A DNA stretch of 20,790 bases from Candidatus Bathyarchaeum sp. (GCA_003096235.1 PIXT01000072.1:1-20790); one strand, 5' to 3'. Shown: positions 6,764 to 14,678, counted from the stretch's first letter. Notes: a model not told the origin generated them from the letters alone. Numbers and translations are program-made.

Positions 6764-7546
6764 ATGGGTAAGATTTCAGCTAAAGTATTTGACCTAAAAG
6801 GAGAAGAGGTAAGCCAACTTAATCTTCCTCAAATATTCAACACGCCCAGCAGACCCGACGTGATAAAGCGGGCAGTAGTTACCATCCAGTCTCACAGGTA
6901 TCAGCCACAAGGCAGAGACCCAATGGCTGGAAAGAAAAACACTGCAGTGTCACGTCATGCTGGTTTGGGAATATCACGTGTGCCCCGACTTAGAGAAAGA
7001 GGTCAACGAGCCGCCTTTGCCCCAGGCACAGTAGGCGGTAGATCAGCTCATCCTCCAGAATCTATAAAGAAAATCAAAAAGAAACTTCCAAAAAAAGAGA
7101 TGCGCTTAGCTATACGTTCGGCAGTTGCCGCAACAGGATCCAAAGAAGCTGTGGCTTCTAGGGGTCATATGGTGGATGATGTTCCAGATTTTCCGTTGGT
7201 TGTTGTTGATGAAATTCAAAATCTGAACAAAACCAAAGACATCGAAGAAGCGCTCCTGAAACTTGGCGTATGGGCAGATATCTTTCGCGTCAAAGAAAGC
7301 CGCAAAGTTAGAGCAGGCAAAGGAAAGATGCGTGGACGAAAAATGAAGCAGGCTATTGGACCTTTGTTGGTTATAACCAAAAATGAGGGAATTGCTGAGG
7401 CTGCTAGGAACCTTCCTGGATTAGATGTGATTTCAGTTGAGAACTTGAACGCTGAGGTTTTGGCGCCAGGAACTCACTCTGGAAGATTGACCGTTTGGAC
7501 TAATTCAGCTTTTACTAAGTTGGAGACCGTCTTTGGAGGAAACTAG
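6764..7546 (+). CDS. rpl4: 50S ribosomal protein uL4 (L4P)
   Basis: A large-subunit protein lining the exit tunnel, 260 residues as in other archaea. The basic, glycine-rich tunnel loop is visible (RYQPQGRDPMAGKKNTAV... and HAGLGISRVPRLRERGQRAA), followed by VGGRSAHPPE, which is typical of archaeal L4. The C-terminal Rossmann-like part includes GKGKMRGRKMKQAIGPLLV. GGTGAT at 6753-6758 is its Shine-Dalgarno. The end of the gene contains the Shine-Dalgarno of uL23. Codon choice drifts from A/C-ended in the first half to T-ended in the second. Confidence 0.98.
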   Translation: MGKISAKVFDLKGEEVSQLNLPQIFNTPSRPDVIKRAVVTIQSHRYQPQGRDPMAGKKNTAVSRHAGLGISRVPRLRERGQRAAFAPGTVGGRSAHPPESIKKIKKKLPKKEMRLAIRSAVAATGSKEAVASRGHMVDDVPDFPLVVVDEIQNLNKTKDIEEALLKLGVWADIFRVKESRKVRAGKGKMRGRKMKQAIGPLLVITKNEGIAEAARNLPGLDVISVENLNAEVLAPGTHSGRLTVWTNSAFTKLETVFGGN

Positions 7547-7547
7547 A

Positions 7548-7808
7548 TTGGACGCATACAAAACTATTCGTTATCCAATTATGACTGAGGTTACAAGCCG
7601 CCTACTTGAGGCAGAAAATAAGCTCGTCTTTATTGTCAACAAGAAAGCTACGAAGCGAGACATTAAGCGGGCAGTGGAGGAACTATATGCTGTTGCTGTA
7701 GCTACTGTCAACTCCACTATAACGCCTGAAGGCGAGAAAAAAGCATTTGTGAGGCTTACTGCAGACTATCAGGCAGCTGACGTAGCCATCAAACTAGGTA
7801 TCCTCTAG
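7548..7808 (+). CDS. rpl23: 50S ribosomal protein uL23 (L23P)
   Basis: A small large-subunit protein at the tunnel exit and signal-recognition-particle docking site. From TTG 7548 it is 86 residues, the usual archaeal size, beginning MDAYKTIRYPIMTE. The core NKLVFIVNKKATKRDIKRAVEELY is diagnostic, as is the C-terminal KKAFVRLTADYQAADVAIKLGIL. TTG 7548 is favoured because GGAGGA (7535-7540) lies seven bases upstream; another in-frame TTG at 7533 would overlap the Shine-Dalgarno itself. There is a single base between the uL4 stop and this start, so translation is coupled. Confidence 0.96.
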   Translation: MDAYKTIRYPIMTEVTSRLLEAENKLVFIVNKKATKRDIKRAVEELYAVAVATVNSTITPEGEKKAFVRLTADYQAADVAIKLGIL

Positions 7809-7834
7809 AACAGAGAGGATTTCTGGTTTTCAAG

Positions 7835-8557
7835 ATGCCCTCATCCACCAAATTTCTTTCCGCTATCGTTTTTTTGTTAGTTATTGCTGTTTCAGTTATC
7901 CTTTTTGTTTACCCCGATTTTGTTTACGACATTTTGATATTGGTTATAGAGTCTTTTCAAGCGGGAGGGCTTCCCCTCTTGTTTGCTATGATGGTTATAC
8001 AGGCCATAGCCATCCCTATTCCATCTGAGCTTGTTTTGATTGCTGGTGGTTTAGCGTTCGCTTTTCCGTTTGGCTGGCTTGTTGGTGCATTAGGTTCAGT
8101 TGTTGCTGCTGTTGTTGGTTTTTACATCTCCAAAAAGGGCGGCAGAGGACTTGCAATCAAGCTTGTTGGTGAGGGTGGAATCAAGTTTGCGGATAACTGG
8201 TTTGAACGTTGGGGCAGTTGGGCTATTCTTCTGGGAAGGTTTGCGCCTTTCATACCCTTTGATGCCATATCCTATAGTGCAGGTTTGACTACGATGAAAC
8301 TAAAGAACTTCCTGATTCCGACCGTGATAGGTACCTTGCCTCGAACACTATTCTACACTTATTTGGGAACCTATTTTGGGTTATCATTTCAAGACCTCAT
8401 AGATTCCTACAGAGCTACTGGCGAAATACCTGTCGAACTTCAAGGCATGGTTTCTCAATTCAATTACGTTCTGTTAGCGGTTGTTGCAGTGATTGGCGCT
8501 ATTTTTGTGGTATACACTATTGTAACTAGGCGCTATTCTAGAGGCAACGAAAACTAA
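7835..8557 (+). CDS. DedA family membrane protein
   Basis: A 240-residue polytopic membrane protein of the DedA/SNARE-associated (DUF) family. Members include bacterial and archaeal polyprenyl-phosphate or phospholipid flippases that need proton motive force. The first membrane segment is at about 7-26. The re-entrant motif is IPIPSE (60-65), and the second conserved part is GRFAPFIPFDAISYSAG (134-150), with the arginine and prolines typical of the family. Further membrane segments are near 160-183 and 209-230. It sits 26 bases after uL23 and upstream of uL2, which has its own promoter, so it is probably read through from the ribosomal operon. No strong Shine-Dalgarno is seen. The lipid substrate is unknown. 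Confidence 0.9.
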   Translation: MPSSTKFLSAIVFLLVIAVSVILFVYPDFVYDILILVIESFQAGGLPLLFAMMVIQAIAIPIPSELVLIAGGLAFAFPFGWLVGALGSVVAAVVGFYISKKGGRGLAIKLVGEGGIKFADNWFERWGSWAILLGRFAPFIPFDAISYSAGLTTMKLKNFLIPTVIGTLPRTLFYTYLGTYFGLSFQDLIDSYRATGEIPVELQGMVSQFNYVLLAVVAVIGAIFVVYTIVTRRYSRGNEN

Positions 8558-8560
8558 AAG

Positions 8561-8568
8561 TATTTAAA
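8561..8568 (+). promoter_or_regulatory. TATA box for uL2
   Basis: TATTTAAA begins right after the DedA stop codon. The start site would be near 8591, giving a leader of about 20 bases with the GGAAG Shine-Dalgarno at 8599-8603. It makes uL2 a separate transcription unit. Confidence 0.55.
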
Positions 8569-8612
8569 GTGTTTTGTCTGTAGAACCTACGTTTCAAAGG
8601 AAGATGTGACAC

Positions 8613-9350
8613 TTGGGTAAACGAATACGTGTGCAAAGACGCGGAAGAGGAAGTTCAACTTTTAGGGCATCAAGCCACAAGCGGGTAGCTCCTGTTAGGT
8701 ATCCTTCAGTAGCAATCACTGAAAACAAGACAGTGGTTAATGGTCAAGTTAAGAGTTTAATTCATGACCCTGGAAGAGGCTCTCCCATGGTCGCAGTAAA
8801 GCTTGAGACCGGACATACATATTACTCAGTAGTTCCAGAGGGCGTCTATGAAGGACAGCCCACCCAAATCGGCGACGAAGCTTCAGTTGAGATAGGGAAC
8901 GTTCTTCCTATCGGCAAGATTCCTGAAGGAACTATGATCTGCAACATTGAGTTGTCTCCTGGGGATGGAGGCAAAATGGTGCGCTCATCCGGAGCATACG
9001 CAACAATCATCACGCACACAGATGAGGGAACTATAGTTAGGCTTCCTTCCAAGAAAAACAAGTACATTAACAAGCTTTGCAGGGCAACCATTGGCGTTAT
9101 CAGCGGAGCTGGACGCACAGAGAAACCATTTCTTAAAGCAGGAGCCAAATTCCATCTCATGAAAGCAAAAGGGCACCTGTATCCTCGCACAAGAGGTATC
9201 GCCATGATTGCCGCTTGCCACCCTTACGGTAGCAGCAAGAAAGGTGGACGTAAAGTAACAACTGTTTCAAGAAATGCACCCCCAGGCAAAAAAGTCGGAT
9301 TAATCGCAGCACGAAGCGCAGGCAGCAGAACCAAACGACGACGAGTCTAA
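8613..9350 (+). CDS. rpl2: 50S ribosomal protein uL2 (L2P)
   Basis: A core large-subunit protein needed for subunit joining and peptidyl transfer, 245 residues as in archaea. It starts with TTG 8613 (MGKRIRVQRRGRGSSTFRAS), because the ATG just upstream at 8604 runs straight into a stop. Internal landmarks are HDPGRGSPMVAV, NVLPIGKIPEGTMICNIEL, RSSGAYATII and GAGRTEKPF. The C-terminal region near the catalytic centre reads GIAMIAACHPYGSSKKGGRK (195-214). The key His (H203) is kept, but the usual N-x-V-x-HPHGGG context is altered. No S19 gene follows, contrary to most S10 clusters. Confidence 0.97.
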   Translation: MGKRIRVQRRGRGSSTFRASSHKRVAPVRYPSVAITENKTVVNGQVKSLIHDPGRGSPMVAVKLETGHTYYSVVPEGVYEGQPTQIGDEASVEIGNVLPIGKIPEGTMICNIELSPGDGGKMVRSSGAYATIITHTDEGTIVRLPSKKNKYINKLCRATIGVISGAGRTEKPFLKAGAKFHLMKAKGHLYPRTRGIAMIAACHPYGSSKKGGRKVTTVSRNAPPGKKVGLIAARSAGSRTKRRRV

Positions 9351-9615
9351 ACACACAGAGAAAAACTTTTTTTCTTTTCTCTTAATTTTTCCAGAACTGC
9401 TATTTTTTTACATTTTTCTTTACATTTCAGCAATGTTTTAGCCTAAACAGCAGTTTCCAGAAAAAAGTCTGTTTTCGACAATGTACCTCTATTAATTTCC
9501 TACTATGAACGTCGTGGCTTGTTAGTATTTTTTTTGTTGTTTATTAGGAAAAATGATAAAGAGGTGGATGCCTGATAAAGGCGTATACATATTTTAGCTG
9601 GAGGACGACGCGAGA
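9351..9615. other. Non-coding gap with T-run terminators and start of next unit
   Basis: This 265-base gap contains no coding frame that I can support. Its first part is rich in T runs on the plus strand (TTTTTTT at 9367-9373 and again at 9403-9409), the usual archaeal intrinsic stop signal, consistent with ending the uL2 transcript. Its last part has a small GCCT/AGGC hairpin near 9570-9582 and A+T-rich sequence that may hold the promoter of the wHTH pair, although no clear TATA stands out. GGAGG just before 9605 is the Shine-Dalgarno for 9616. Confidence 0.55.
9367..9409 (+). terminator. T-run terminators after uL2
   Basis: Two runs of seven T, at 9367-9373 and 9403-9409, with further T-rich sequence between them, follow the uL2 stop by about 17 and 53 bases. 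Archaeal RNA polymerase terminates on such runs without a required hairpin. Confidence 0.5.
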
Positions 9616-10089
9616 ATGGGAAAGATACGGGTTAGGGTTAAGGCGCCTTTCGGAGAAATCGTTGTCGAGGGAGAAAGCGCCCAAGAAATACTAAAGACAC
9701 TAAAAACAATGCCGCCCCAATTCGTAAACGAAGTAGGAGGATTAATCTCCACAAACTTGACTCCCTCACTGAAAACGCAGCTAGACGGAGTAATAGAACT
9801 AACAACAGAAGGACCAATAATAACAACCCGAGAAAAACTCACCCACTACGAATCCATTGCCCTAATTTTGTTTGCTTCAGAGCAAAACTCCAGCACCGCA
9901 TCACAAATCAAGCGGCTACTAGCTTCAAGCGGAATCAGATCCATGGTACCCGCCCGCCTCAACGAAATGACAAAGCGGGGAATCGTGTTTAAGCCCGACC
10001 CCTCAAGACCAGATTTCAAGCTTACCACACAGGGTGAAAGATGGGTTGAAGAGGAAGTGCTGACCAAGCTTAGAGGCGCAACAGCTTGA
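9616..10089 (+). CDS. Hypothetical wHTH protein, first of a paralogous pair
   Basis: I do not recognise a named family. The 157 residues form two parts. Residues 1-70 look like a small alpha/beta domain (IRVRVKAPFGEIVVEGESAQEILKTL...). Residues 80-155 look like a winged helix ending in LTTQGERWVEEEVLTKL, as in MarR-like proteins (ASQIKRLLASSGIRSMVPARLNEMTKRGIV). The segment EGPIITTREKLTHYESIALILFA aligns with EGPVILVSKQTLTDSETVTLQLLA in the next gene, so the two are tandem paralogs. The ATG has GGAGG about 10 bases upstream. The stop overlaps the downstream TTG start by four bases, implying coupled translation and probably a stable heteromer. Confidence 0.75.
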   Translation: MGKIRVRVKAPFGEIVVEGESAQEILKTLKTMPPQFVNEVGGLISTNLTPSLKTQLDGVIELTTEGPIITTREKLTHYESIALILFASEQNSSTASQIKRLLASSGIRSMVPARLNEMTKRGIVFKPDPSRPDFKLTTQGERWVEEEVLTKLRGATA

Positions 10090-10589
10090 GCAAAGAGACC
10101 GTTACAGTCAACATCAAATATCAAGAAACAGAGCAAACATTCACTGGTGACGCAAACCAAGTCTGGCAGAGCATAAACAAGTTCTTTACCGAAATGGTGC
10201 CCGCTCTAGCGATAGCGAAAAAGGCTATTCTCACGGTTGATTTGCAAAGCTTAATTGAAGACTGCAAAAACATAATCGCCGTTGCCCCTGAAGGACCAGT
10301 TATATTAGTTTCTAAGCAGACGCTAACAGACAGCGAAACCGTAACTTTGCAGCTTCTAGCAACATACCTCGCAAACAAGTTTGGGCAACCCAAAGATTAT
10401 CTCACCAAAGAGGAACTGCAGATTGGGCTTGGAAAAAATGCGAAGATAACAAGCACCAGACTTGGCGAACTTGTCCGAGAAGGCTCTGCAATAAAAACTG
10501 AAAACGGCAACTACAAAATAACGACACTTGGAATAAAACGGTTCCAAGAAGAAGTTTTACCTGATATCAGAGAAAAACTGCAAAAATAA
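10086..10589 (+). CDS. Hypothetical wHTH protein, second of a paralogous pair
   Basis: A 167-residue paralog of the preceding protein with the same layout. The N-terminal alpha/beta part contains TFTGDANQVWQSINKFF. The shared central block is EGPVILVSKQTLTDSETVTL, and the C-terminal winged helix (YLTKEELQIGLGKNAKITSTRLGELVREGSAI) ends NYKITTLGIKRFQEEVLPDI. It starts with TTG 10086, inside the TTGA overlap with the upstream stop; GAGG about 9-10 bases before acts as Shine-Dalgarno. It converges with endA with only five bases between stop codons. Function unknown; DNA binding is inferred from the winged helix alone, which could also serve protein contacts. Confidence 0.75.
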   Translation: MSKETVTVNIKYQETEQTFTGDANQVWQSINKFFTEMVPALAIAKKAILTVDLQSLIEDCKNIIAVAPEGPVILVSKQTLTDSETVTLQLLATYLANKFGQPKDYLTKEELQIGLGKNAKITSTRLGELVREGSAIKTENGNYKITTLGIKRFQEEVLPDIREKLQK

Positions 10590-10594
10590 AAGAA

Positions 10595-11152
10595 TTAGGC
10601 TTTGAACCACTTGAAGATAAGGTAGCGTATATCCTCAGCTTCTAGGTCAGGTATGGCTATGATGAACCTTTTACGTACAGTCGTAGCAAGGCGCCCCGCC
10701 TTTACAACATCGGTTGCAGTCATCTCATCCGCTGCCTTTCTCACCGAAACCATGTACGGCGCGTGATCCAAACCTGGACCATGCTGATAAACCGCAAAAT
10801 CACAGCCAAACTTCATGCCAGGCGTAACAATAAGTGCCTGACCCCGCAGGTCACGATAAACAGCATATTTTGCCTCAAAATCATCATACAGCCGTCTAGC
10901 CCGTCTACGCAGCTTCGAAGAACTAACTGCCTTCTGTTCTGGTCCCCTGTACACACTGATTTTTTTGTTCTCGACAAGATAAACGCCCTCCATGAGGTCA
11001 AGAATCAGCGGAACATCAAATTCAGGAATCTTTGGCTTAGGAATGCCAATTGGCTTACCATAATAGCCGAGCTTATAGAGCCTCGACCCTTCCTCAGGGT
11101 TCCAAACTACAAGAAAATTATCTAACAGTTCAGTTTCAATCTTCCCGTGCAT
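10595..11152 (-). CDS. endA: tRNA-splicing endonuclease EndA
   Basis: The homotetramer-type archaeal splicing endonuclease, which cuts the bulge-helix-bulge at tRNA introns and rRNA processing stems. It is 185 residues, with an N-terminal domain (1-85) and a catalytic domain. The catalytic triad region is intact: Tyr122 in KFGCDFAVY, His130 in LDHAPYMV and Lys161 in RLATTVRKRFIIAI. Single-chain length of about 185 residues indicates the homotetramer form with no separate structural subunit needed. It begins 13 bases after the DUF47 stop, so it belongs to that transcript. Its presence fits the bulge-helix-bulge maturation expected for the 16S rRNA elsewhere in this window. Confidence 0.95.
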   Translation of the reverse strand: MHGKIETELLDNFLVVWNPEEGSRLYKLGYYGKPIGIPKPKIPEFDVPLILDLMEGVYLVENKKISVYRGPEQKAVSSSKLRRRARRLYDDFEAKYAVYRDLRGQALIVTPGMKFGCDFAVYQHGPGLDHAPYMVSVRKAADEMTATDVVKAGRLATTVRKRFIIAIPDLEAEDIRYLIFKWFKA

Positions 11153-11165
11153 ACACTTTCACGCT

Positions 11166-11825
11166 TTATATTGTGAGAGCCAATATGCGAGCGACATCCG
11201 ATGCTGCCTTAGCCTTGTCTGCGGCGTCCTCCAGATGCTGAATTACAGTCCACAACAAAAACATAGGCGGAAGATCCATTTTGCTGTCAATAATATCTAC
11301 TTCCAGTTGACGGTAAATATCGTCTACTTCACGTTCTGCAGCGTCAACCTCTCTAGCCTTTTCGAGTGCTTTGGTAGTACCGTAATTTAGTGTCATCGCG
11401 GTTTCTCTAAGTCTGGAGATTGTGTCAAACACTGCGTCCGAAAGCTTAACAAGGTCCTCTTTTATCTGCTTTGGAACTTTCCAGCCTCGTTCCATAATCT
11501 GAAGCAACCGAAATCCGATTCCTTCACAGTAGTCAGCTATGTCACTAGTCAGGTTAGTGAAACGGAGAAAATCCTCACGGCTCATCAATATGGCACCTAT
11601 CTCAGCGAGTTCCCGTGAAACATTACGTTGTGCAACATCAACATTATTCTGATGTGTTTTAATGTTGTCGAACAATTCCTGAGCAGAATTTTTGTCGCCG
11701 TTCACAAAAGATGATACCAGCTGCGAAATTTTGCGGGAAATATCTACCACTTCTCTAAGATGATCTCTGGAAACGTCAAGCGCTTTTCGTTTCACCCGTT
11801 CTTCAGTCTCTACAGGAAACACCAT
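11166..11825 (-). CDS. DUF47/PhoU-like protein
   Basis: A 219-residue all-helical protein of the DUF47 (TIGR00153-like) family, distantly related to PhoU. The repeated amphipathic helices carry acidic clusters, for instance DAAEREVDDIYRQLEVDI and HLEDAADKAKAASDVARIL, which in PhoU-like proteins bind metal ions. Family members usually work with Pit-type phosphate transporters, but none is encoded here; the neighbours are EndA and glycyl-tRNA synthetase. The ATG at 11825 lies about 27 bases after a TATA box, so the mRNA appears leaderless. The role in this organism is open. Confidence 0.85.
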   Translation of the reverse strand: MVFPVETEERVKRKALDVSRDHLREVVDISRKISQLVSSFVNGDKNSAQELFDNIKTHQNNVDVAQRNVSRELAEIGAILMSREDFLRFTNLTSDIADYCEGIGFRLLQIMERGWKVPKQIKEDLVKLSDAVFDTISRLRETAMTLNYGTTKALEKAREVDAAEREVDDIYRQLEVDIIDSKMDLPPMFLLWTVIQHLEDAADKAKAASDVARILALTI

Positions 11826-11844
11826 ATCGTTGCCCCAATATTTT

Positions 11845-11857
11845 CCAAGTTATAACC
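11845..11857 (-). promoter_or_regulatory. TATA box for DUF47-endA
   Basis: The minus strand reads GGTTATAACTTGG here. Its centre is about 27 bases before the ATG at 11825, exactly the archaeal TATA to start-site distance, arguing for a leaderless DUF47-endA transcript separate from the glycyl-tRNA synthetase gene. Confidence 0.6.
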
Positions 11858-11913
11858 AAAATTAATAGACCAGAGTCTCTTAAAAAGAGTTAGCTTTTAT
11901 GTTCTACACTTCG

Positions 11914-13458
11914 TTAGCGTACGATTAGTTGACCTAAATCCTCAAAGTTGAGCTTCTTATTGAAGTAATCGCGCAGCAGACATGGCAACTCAGTAAGCTT
12001 GCTTCGCACCTGCGTCCAACTATCACGGTCACGTAAGGTAACTGTTCCATCTTCAAGAGTTTGATAGTCAACCGTGAGTCCTAGAGGAGTTCCAGCCTCA
12101 TCGGCTCGTGCGTATCGCCTTCCGATAGAACCTGAAGAGTCCCAGTCCACAGTTAGCCCCTCATTAACAAGCAGATGATAAACCTCGTCGGCTTTCTCAA
12201 GCAAGCCATCTTTGTTCATCAACGGAAAAACACTAACCTGCATCGGAGCAAGCTCACGTGACAAACTCAGCACTGTTCGCTTATTTCGTTTTGTGTACGC
12301 ATACTCTAAAGCAACATAAACAAGTCGATCCAGCCCAAAACTGGGCTCGATAACGTGAGGAACAAATCTTCTTCCACCATCCTCAGACTCCTTAAATGCA
12401 GTTAATTCTACGCCGCTGGCTTTCATGTGCCGACTTAGGTCGTAGTCTGTTCTGTAGTTGTGACCCGAAACTTCTGTCCAGCCCCACCGCTCCAGATACA
12501 CCTCCTGATCAAAGCCCTGCAACGAATAATGAGCACGTTCATAGTCTAACTTTTCAATAAAACGCTGCTTTTCTTCTGGAACACCCATCTCCACCAGAAA
12601 ACGTTTGGCTTGCGCCATAAAGTACGCCTGCCACTCCTCTTTGATGATGCCTTTGCTTAATGCTTGCTTGATTGTTAGTGTTACGGGCTCAGTATCGCCC
12701 TTGAGTTTGTTTTCTGCAAGAACTAAACGAAGAGTTTCATCTTCCACATCATTAATGATCAGGCACTTTTTGTCTTCTGGGTCAAAAAAGAATTCTATAT
12801 CAATTATCGTGAATTCTCTGAGCCGCACTGGACCTTGCCTTGGAGAAATTTCGTTTCTAAGAGCATGACCAATCTGAGCAACCCCCAAAGGAAGACGCCC
12901 ACGAGCACTTTCAAGTATACGTTTGAATTCCACAAAGATTCCCTGCGCTGCTTCAGGGCGCCCATAACCCACAGAATCAGAGTAAGGTCCAATAGTTGTT
13001 TCAAACATAGTCATGAACTGTTCAGCCTTGTCAAAATCTCCGCCACAGTCTGGACATTTTATGTTGTGGCTTTTTAGTTCATCTACAACATTTTGTAGAG
13101 TAAGCTTCTCGGTTTCTGTGTCTGTCATTTTAGCAAACTCTTGAAGCAGATGATCAGCTCGGAACTTGCGTTTACATTTAACGCACTCAACAGTTGGTTC
13201 CTTAAAGTTCTCTACGTGACCAGAAGCCTCCAAAACGTTTCCGGGCATAATCACTGACGTCTCTATTTCAACAATAGCTAAGGGCTGGAGATAGAATCTT
13301 CTGAACTTTTCTTCCAGCCGTCTTTTAAGTAATGAGCCAAGTGGACCATAAGTTATGAATCCGCCGACGCCCCCGTATATTTCGTAGGATGGCCAGAAAT
13401 AGCCTCGGCGCTTTCCCATCTCGCTTATTATTTCATATTTGTCTTTTGGTGGTTTCAT
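11914..13458 (-). CDS. glyS: Glycyl-tRNA synthetase (archaeal/eukaryotic alpha2 type)
   Basis: Charges tRNA-Gly with glycine; a class II synthetase acting as a homodimer. Its 514 residues are somewhat shorter than many archaeal versions. The N-terminal region has the family signature RRGYFWPSYEIYGG and YGPLG, followed by SGHVENF (79-85). A zinc-binding insertion uses C92, C95, C135 and C138. Motif 2 is RNEISPRQGPVRLREFT (201-217), and motif 3 contains GLDRLVYVALEYAY. The C-terminal anticodon-binding domain starts near LAPMQVSVFPL and includes DEAGTPLGLTVDYQTL. GGAGCG about eight bases upstream of the ATG acts as Shine-Dalgarno. It follows the PGI/PMI gene after 66 bases on the same strand. 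Confidence 0.97.
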   Translation of the reverse strand: MKPPKDKYEIISEMGKRRGYFWPSYEIYGGVGGFITYGPLGSLLKRRLEEKFRRFYLQPLAIVEIETSVIMPGNVLEASGHVENFKEPTVECVKCKRKFRADHLLQEFAKMTDTETEKLTLQNVVDELKSHNIKCPDCGGDFDKAEQFMTMFETTIGPYSDSVGYGRPEAAQGIFVEFKRILESARGRLPLGVAQIGHALRNEISPRQGPVRLREFTIIDIEFFFDPEDKKCLIINDVEDETLRLVLAENKLKGDTEPVTLTIKQALSKGIIKEEWQAYFMAQAKRFLVEMGVPEEKQRFIEKLDYERAHYSLQGFDQEVYLERWGWTEVSGHNYRTDYDLSRHMKASGVELTAFKESEDGGRRFVPHVIEPSFGLDRLVYVALEYAYTKRNKRTVLSLSRELAPMQVSVFPLMNKDGLLEKADEVYHLLVNEGLTVDWDSSGSIGRRYARADEAGTPLGLTVDYQTLEDGTVTLRDRDSWTQVRSKLTELPCLLRDYFNKKLNFEDLGQLIVR

Positions 13459-13524
13459 CTTTTTACGCTCCGTATCTATGTGGGAATCTACACTCCTACA
13501 GTATTACAGCAATAAAAACAATAT

Positions 13525-14631
13525 TCATCCAAGTTTTGACAATTCAGAATCAAACCGTTCTTTCATGCCGCTTTTCTTGGCTAACTCCTTTTTCACTTTA
13601 ACAATAATATCCACAGGTGTTGGATCCTTGTTTTGCAATATTGCCAGATACACGCTTGCAAAGTCGCCAAGACACAAAACAGAAAACATTTTCGCCAGTT
13701 TTCCGTCTCCCTCTGCCTCAATTTCTAGAACTTTATTAGCTCTAGTTAACACCAAATCGGTGGTTGTTTCTATACGGTTCCGTATTTCAGGAGGCTCTCT
13801 TGAATCTCGAATCAAAATGATTGACTGCATTTTGTTGAGCGCTTCAGGGGCTTCGTATCCCACGGTTTCGTTGTGGTTTAGTTCTGGGAACGCGTCAGAT
13901 TTGCTTGGAACTTTACTGTTTTCGTTGAATTGTGCTTTTAGTCTGTGTGATATGGCGATGTATTGCCTAAAGCCATAGATTACAGGCATTGTTCCCACCA
14001 ATTTTGTGGCAAGCTGTTTTGATCTGTTTTTGTTTAAAGGAATTGCAGGAGCATTTGCTTTAGCTACCTTTTCAATAACCGCTATCGCTTCTTGTAGCTC
14101 AGGTTCTATGTCTGAAAGTATTCCCAGCTTTTGCATGAGAACAGGAAGAGGAAAGAACATGTATGGAACAGCAACGCGGGGCTGCAAGCCAGACGGTATT
14201 AGCACGTGGGGCACCTGTAGTTTCTTGCAAAAGGCGGCGAGTTGCCCGCCCGAAGTTACGGTTATTACTGTACATTTTCTTTGGATTGCGGTTAGGAAAG
14301 CGGTCAGGGTTTCTTCTGTGTTGCCTGAGTAGCTGTTGGCGAAAATTAGGGTGTCTTTGTTTGTGTATGCTGGGAGAGTGTAGTCTCTGCAGATCTCTAT
14401 TGGAATTGGAAGTTTTTCTCGTAGCCAACCCTGTAGGAGTTCTCCGCCTATGGCTGATCCGCCCATGCCGACAATAACAATATTTTTTGGGTTCACGCCT
14501 TCAGGCACATTTACCTGTTTAGCCCGCTCTATTGCGTCTCGGCAGTAATCGGGGGTCTTAGCTAAATCGTTTAGCATGTTGCTCTTGTCAATTTGTTTAA
14601 TTTTTTCTGGATTGTCCAAAACAGTAGTCAT
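13525..14631 (-). CDS. Bifunctional phosphoglucose/phosphomannose isomerase
   Basis: Interconverts glucose-6-phosphate or mannose-6-phosphate with fructose-6-phosphate, in the archaeal single-protein PGI/PMI family (SIS fold). From ATG 14631 (368 aa) it shows the SIS motif VGMGGSAIGGE (54-64), the sugar-phosphate loop ANSYSGNTEETL (98-109), SGLQPRVAVPY (147-157), and the catalytic FPELNHNE (248-255) with E250 and H253. ATG 14631 has GGTGA eight bases upstream; an in-frame GTG at 14655 lies about where a TATA-dependent start site would fall and would add eight residues as a leaderless start. In a sugar-related context with the GT4 and GalT-like genes downstream, it would supply hexose phosphates. 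Confidence 0.94.
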   Translation of the reverse strand: MTTVLDNPEKIKQIDKSNMLNDLAKTPDYCRDAIERAKQVNVPEGVNPKNIVIVGMGGSAIGGELLQGWLREKLPIPIEICRDYTLPAYTNKDTLIFANSYSGNTEETLTAFLTAIQRKCTVITVTSGGQLAAFCKKLQVPHVLIPSGLQPRVAVPYMFFPLPVLMQKLGILSDIEPELQEAIAVIEKVAKANAPAIPLNKNRSKQLATKLVGTMPVIYGFRQYIAISHRLKAQFNENSKVPSKSDAFPELNHNETVGYEAPEALNKMQSIILIRDSREPPEIRNRIETTTDLVLTRANKVLEIEAEGDGKLAKMFSVLCLGDFASVYLAILQNKDPTPVDIIVKVKKELAKKSGMKERFDSELSKLG

Positions 14632-14678
14632 GCAATTATTCACCGATCCAGACACGATATAACATGTAACAATGAATC

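Noticed and set aside
9550..9600. Possible C/D box small RNA before the wHTH pair
   Set aside because: ATGATAA and CTGA resemble C and D' boxes, but no matching second box pair or closing stem is visible.
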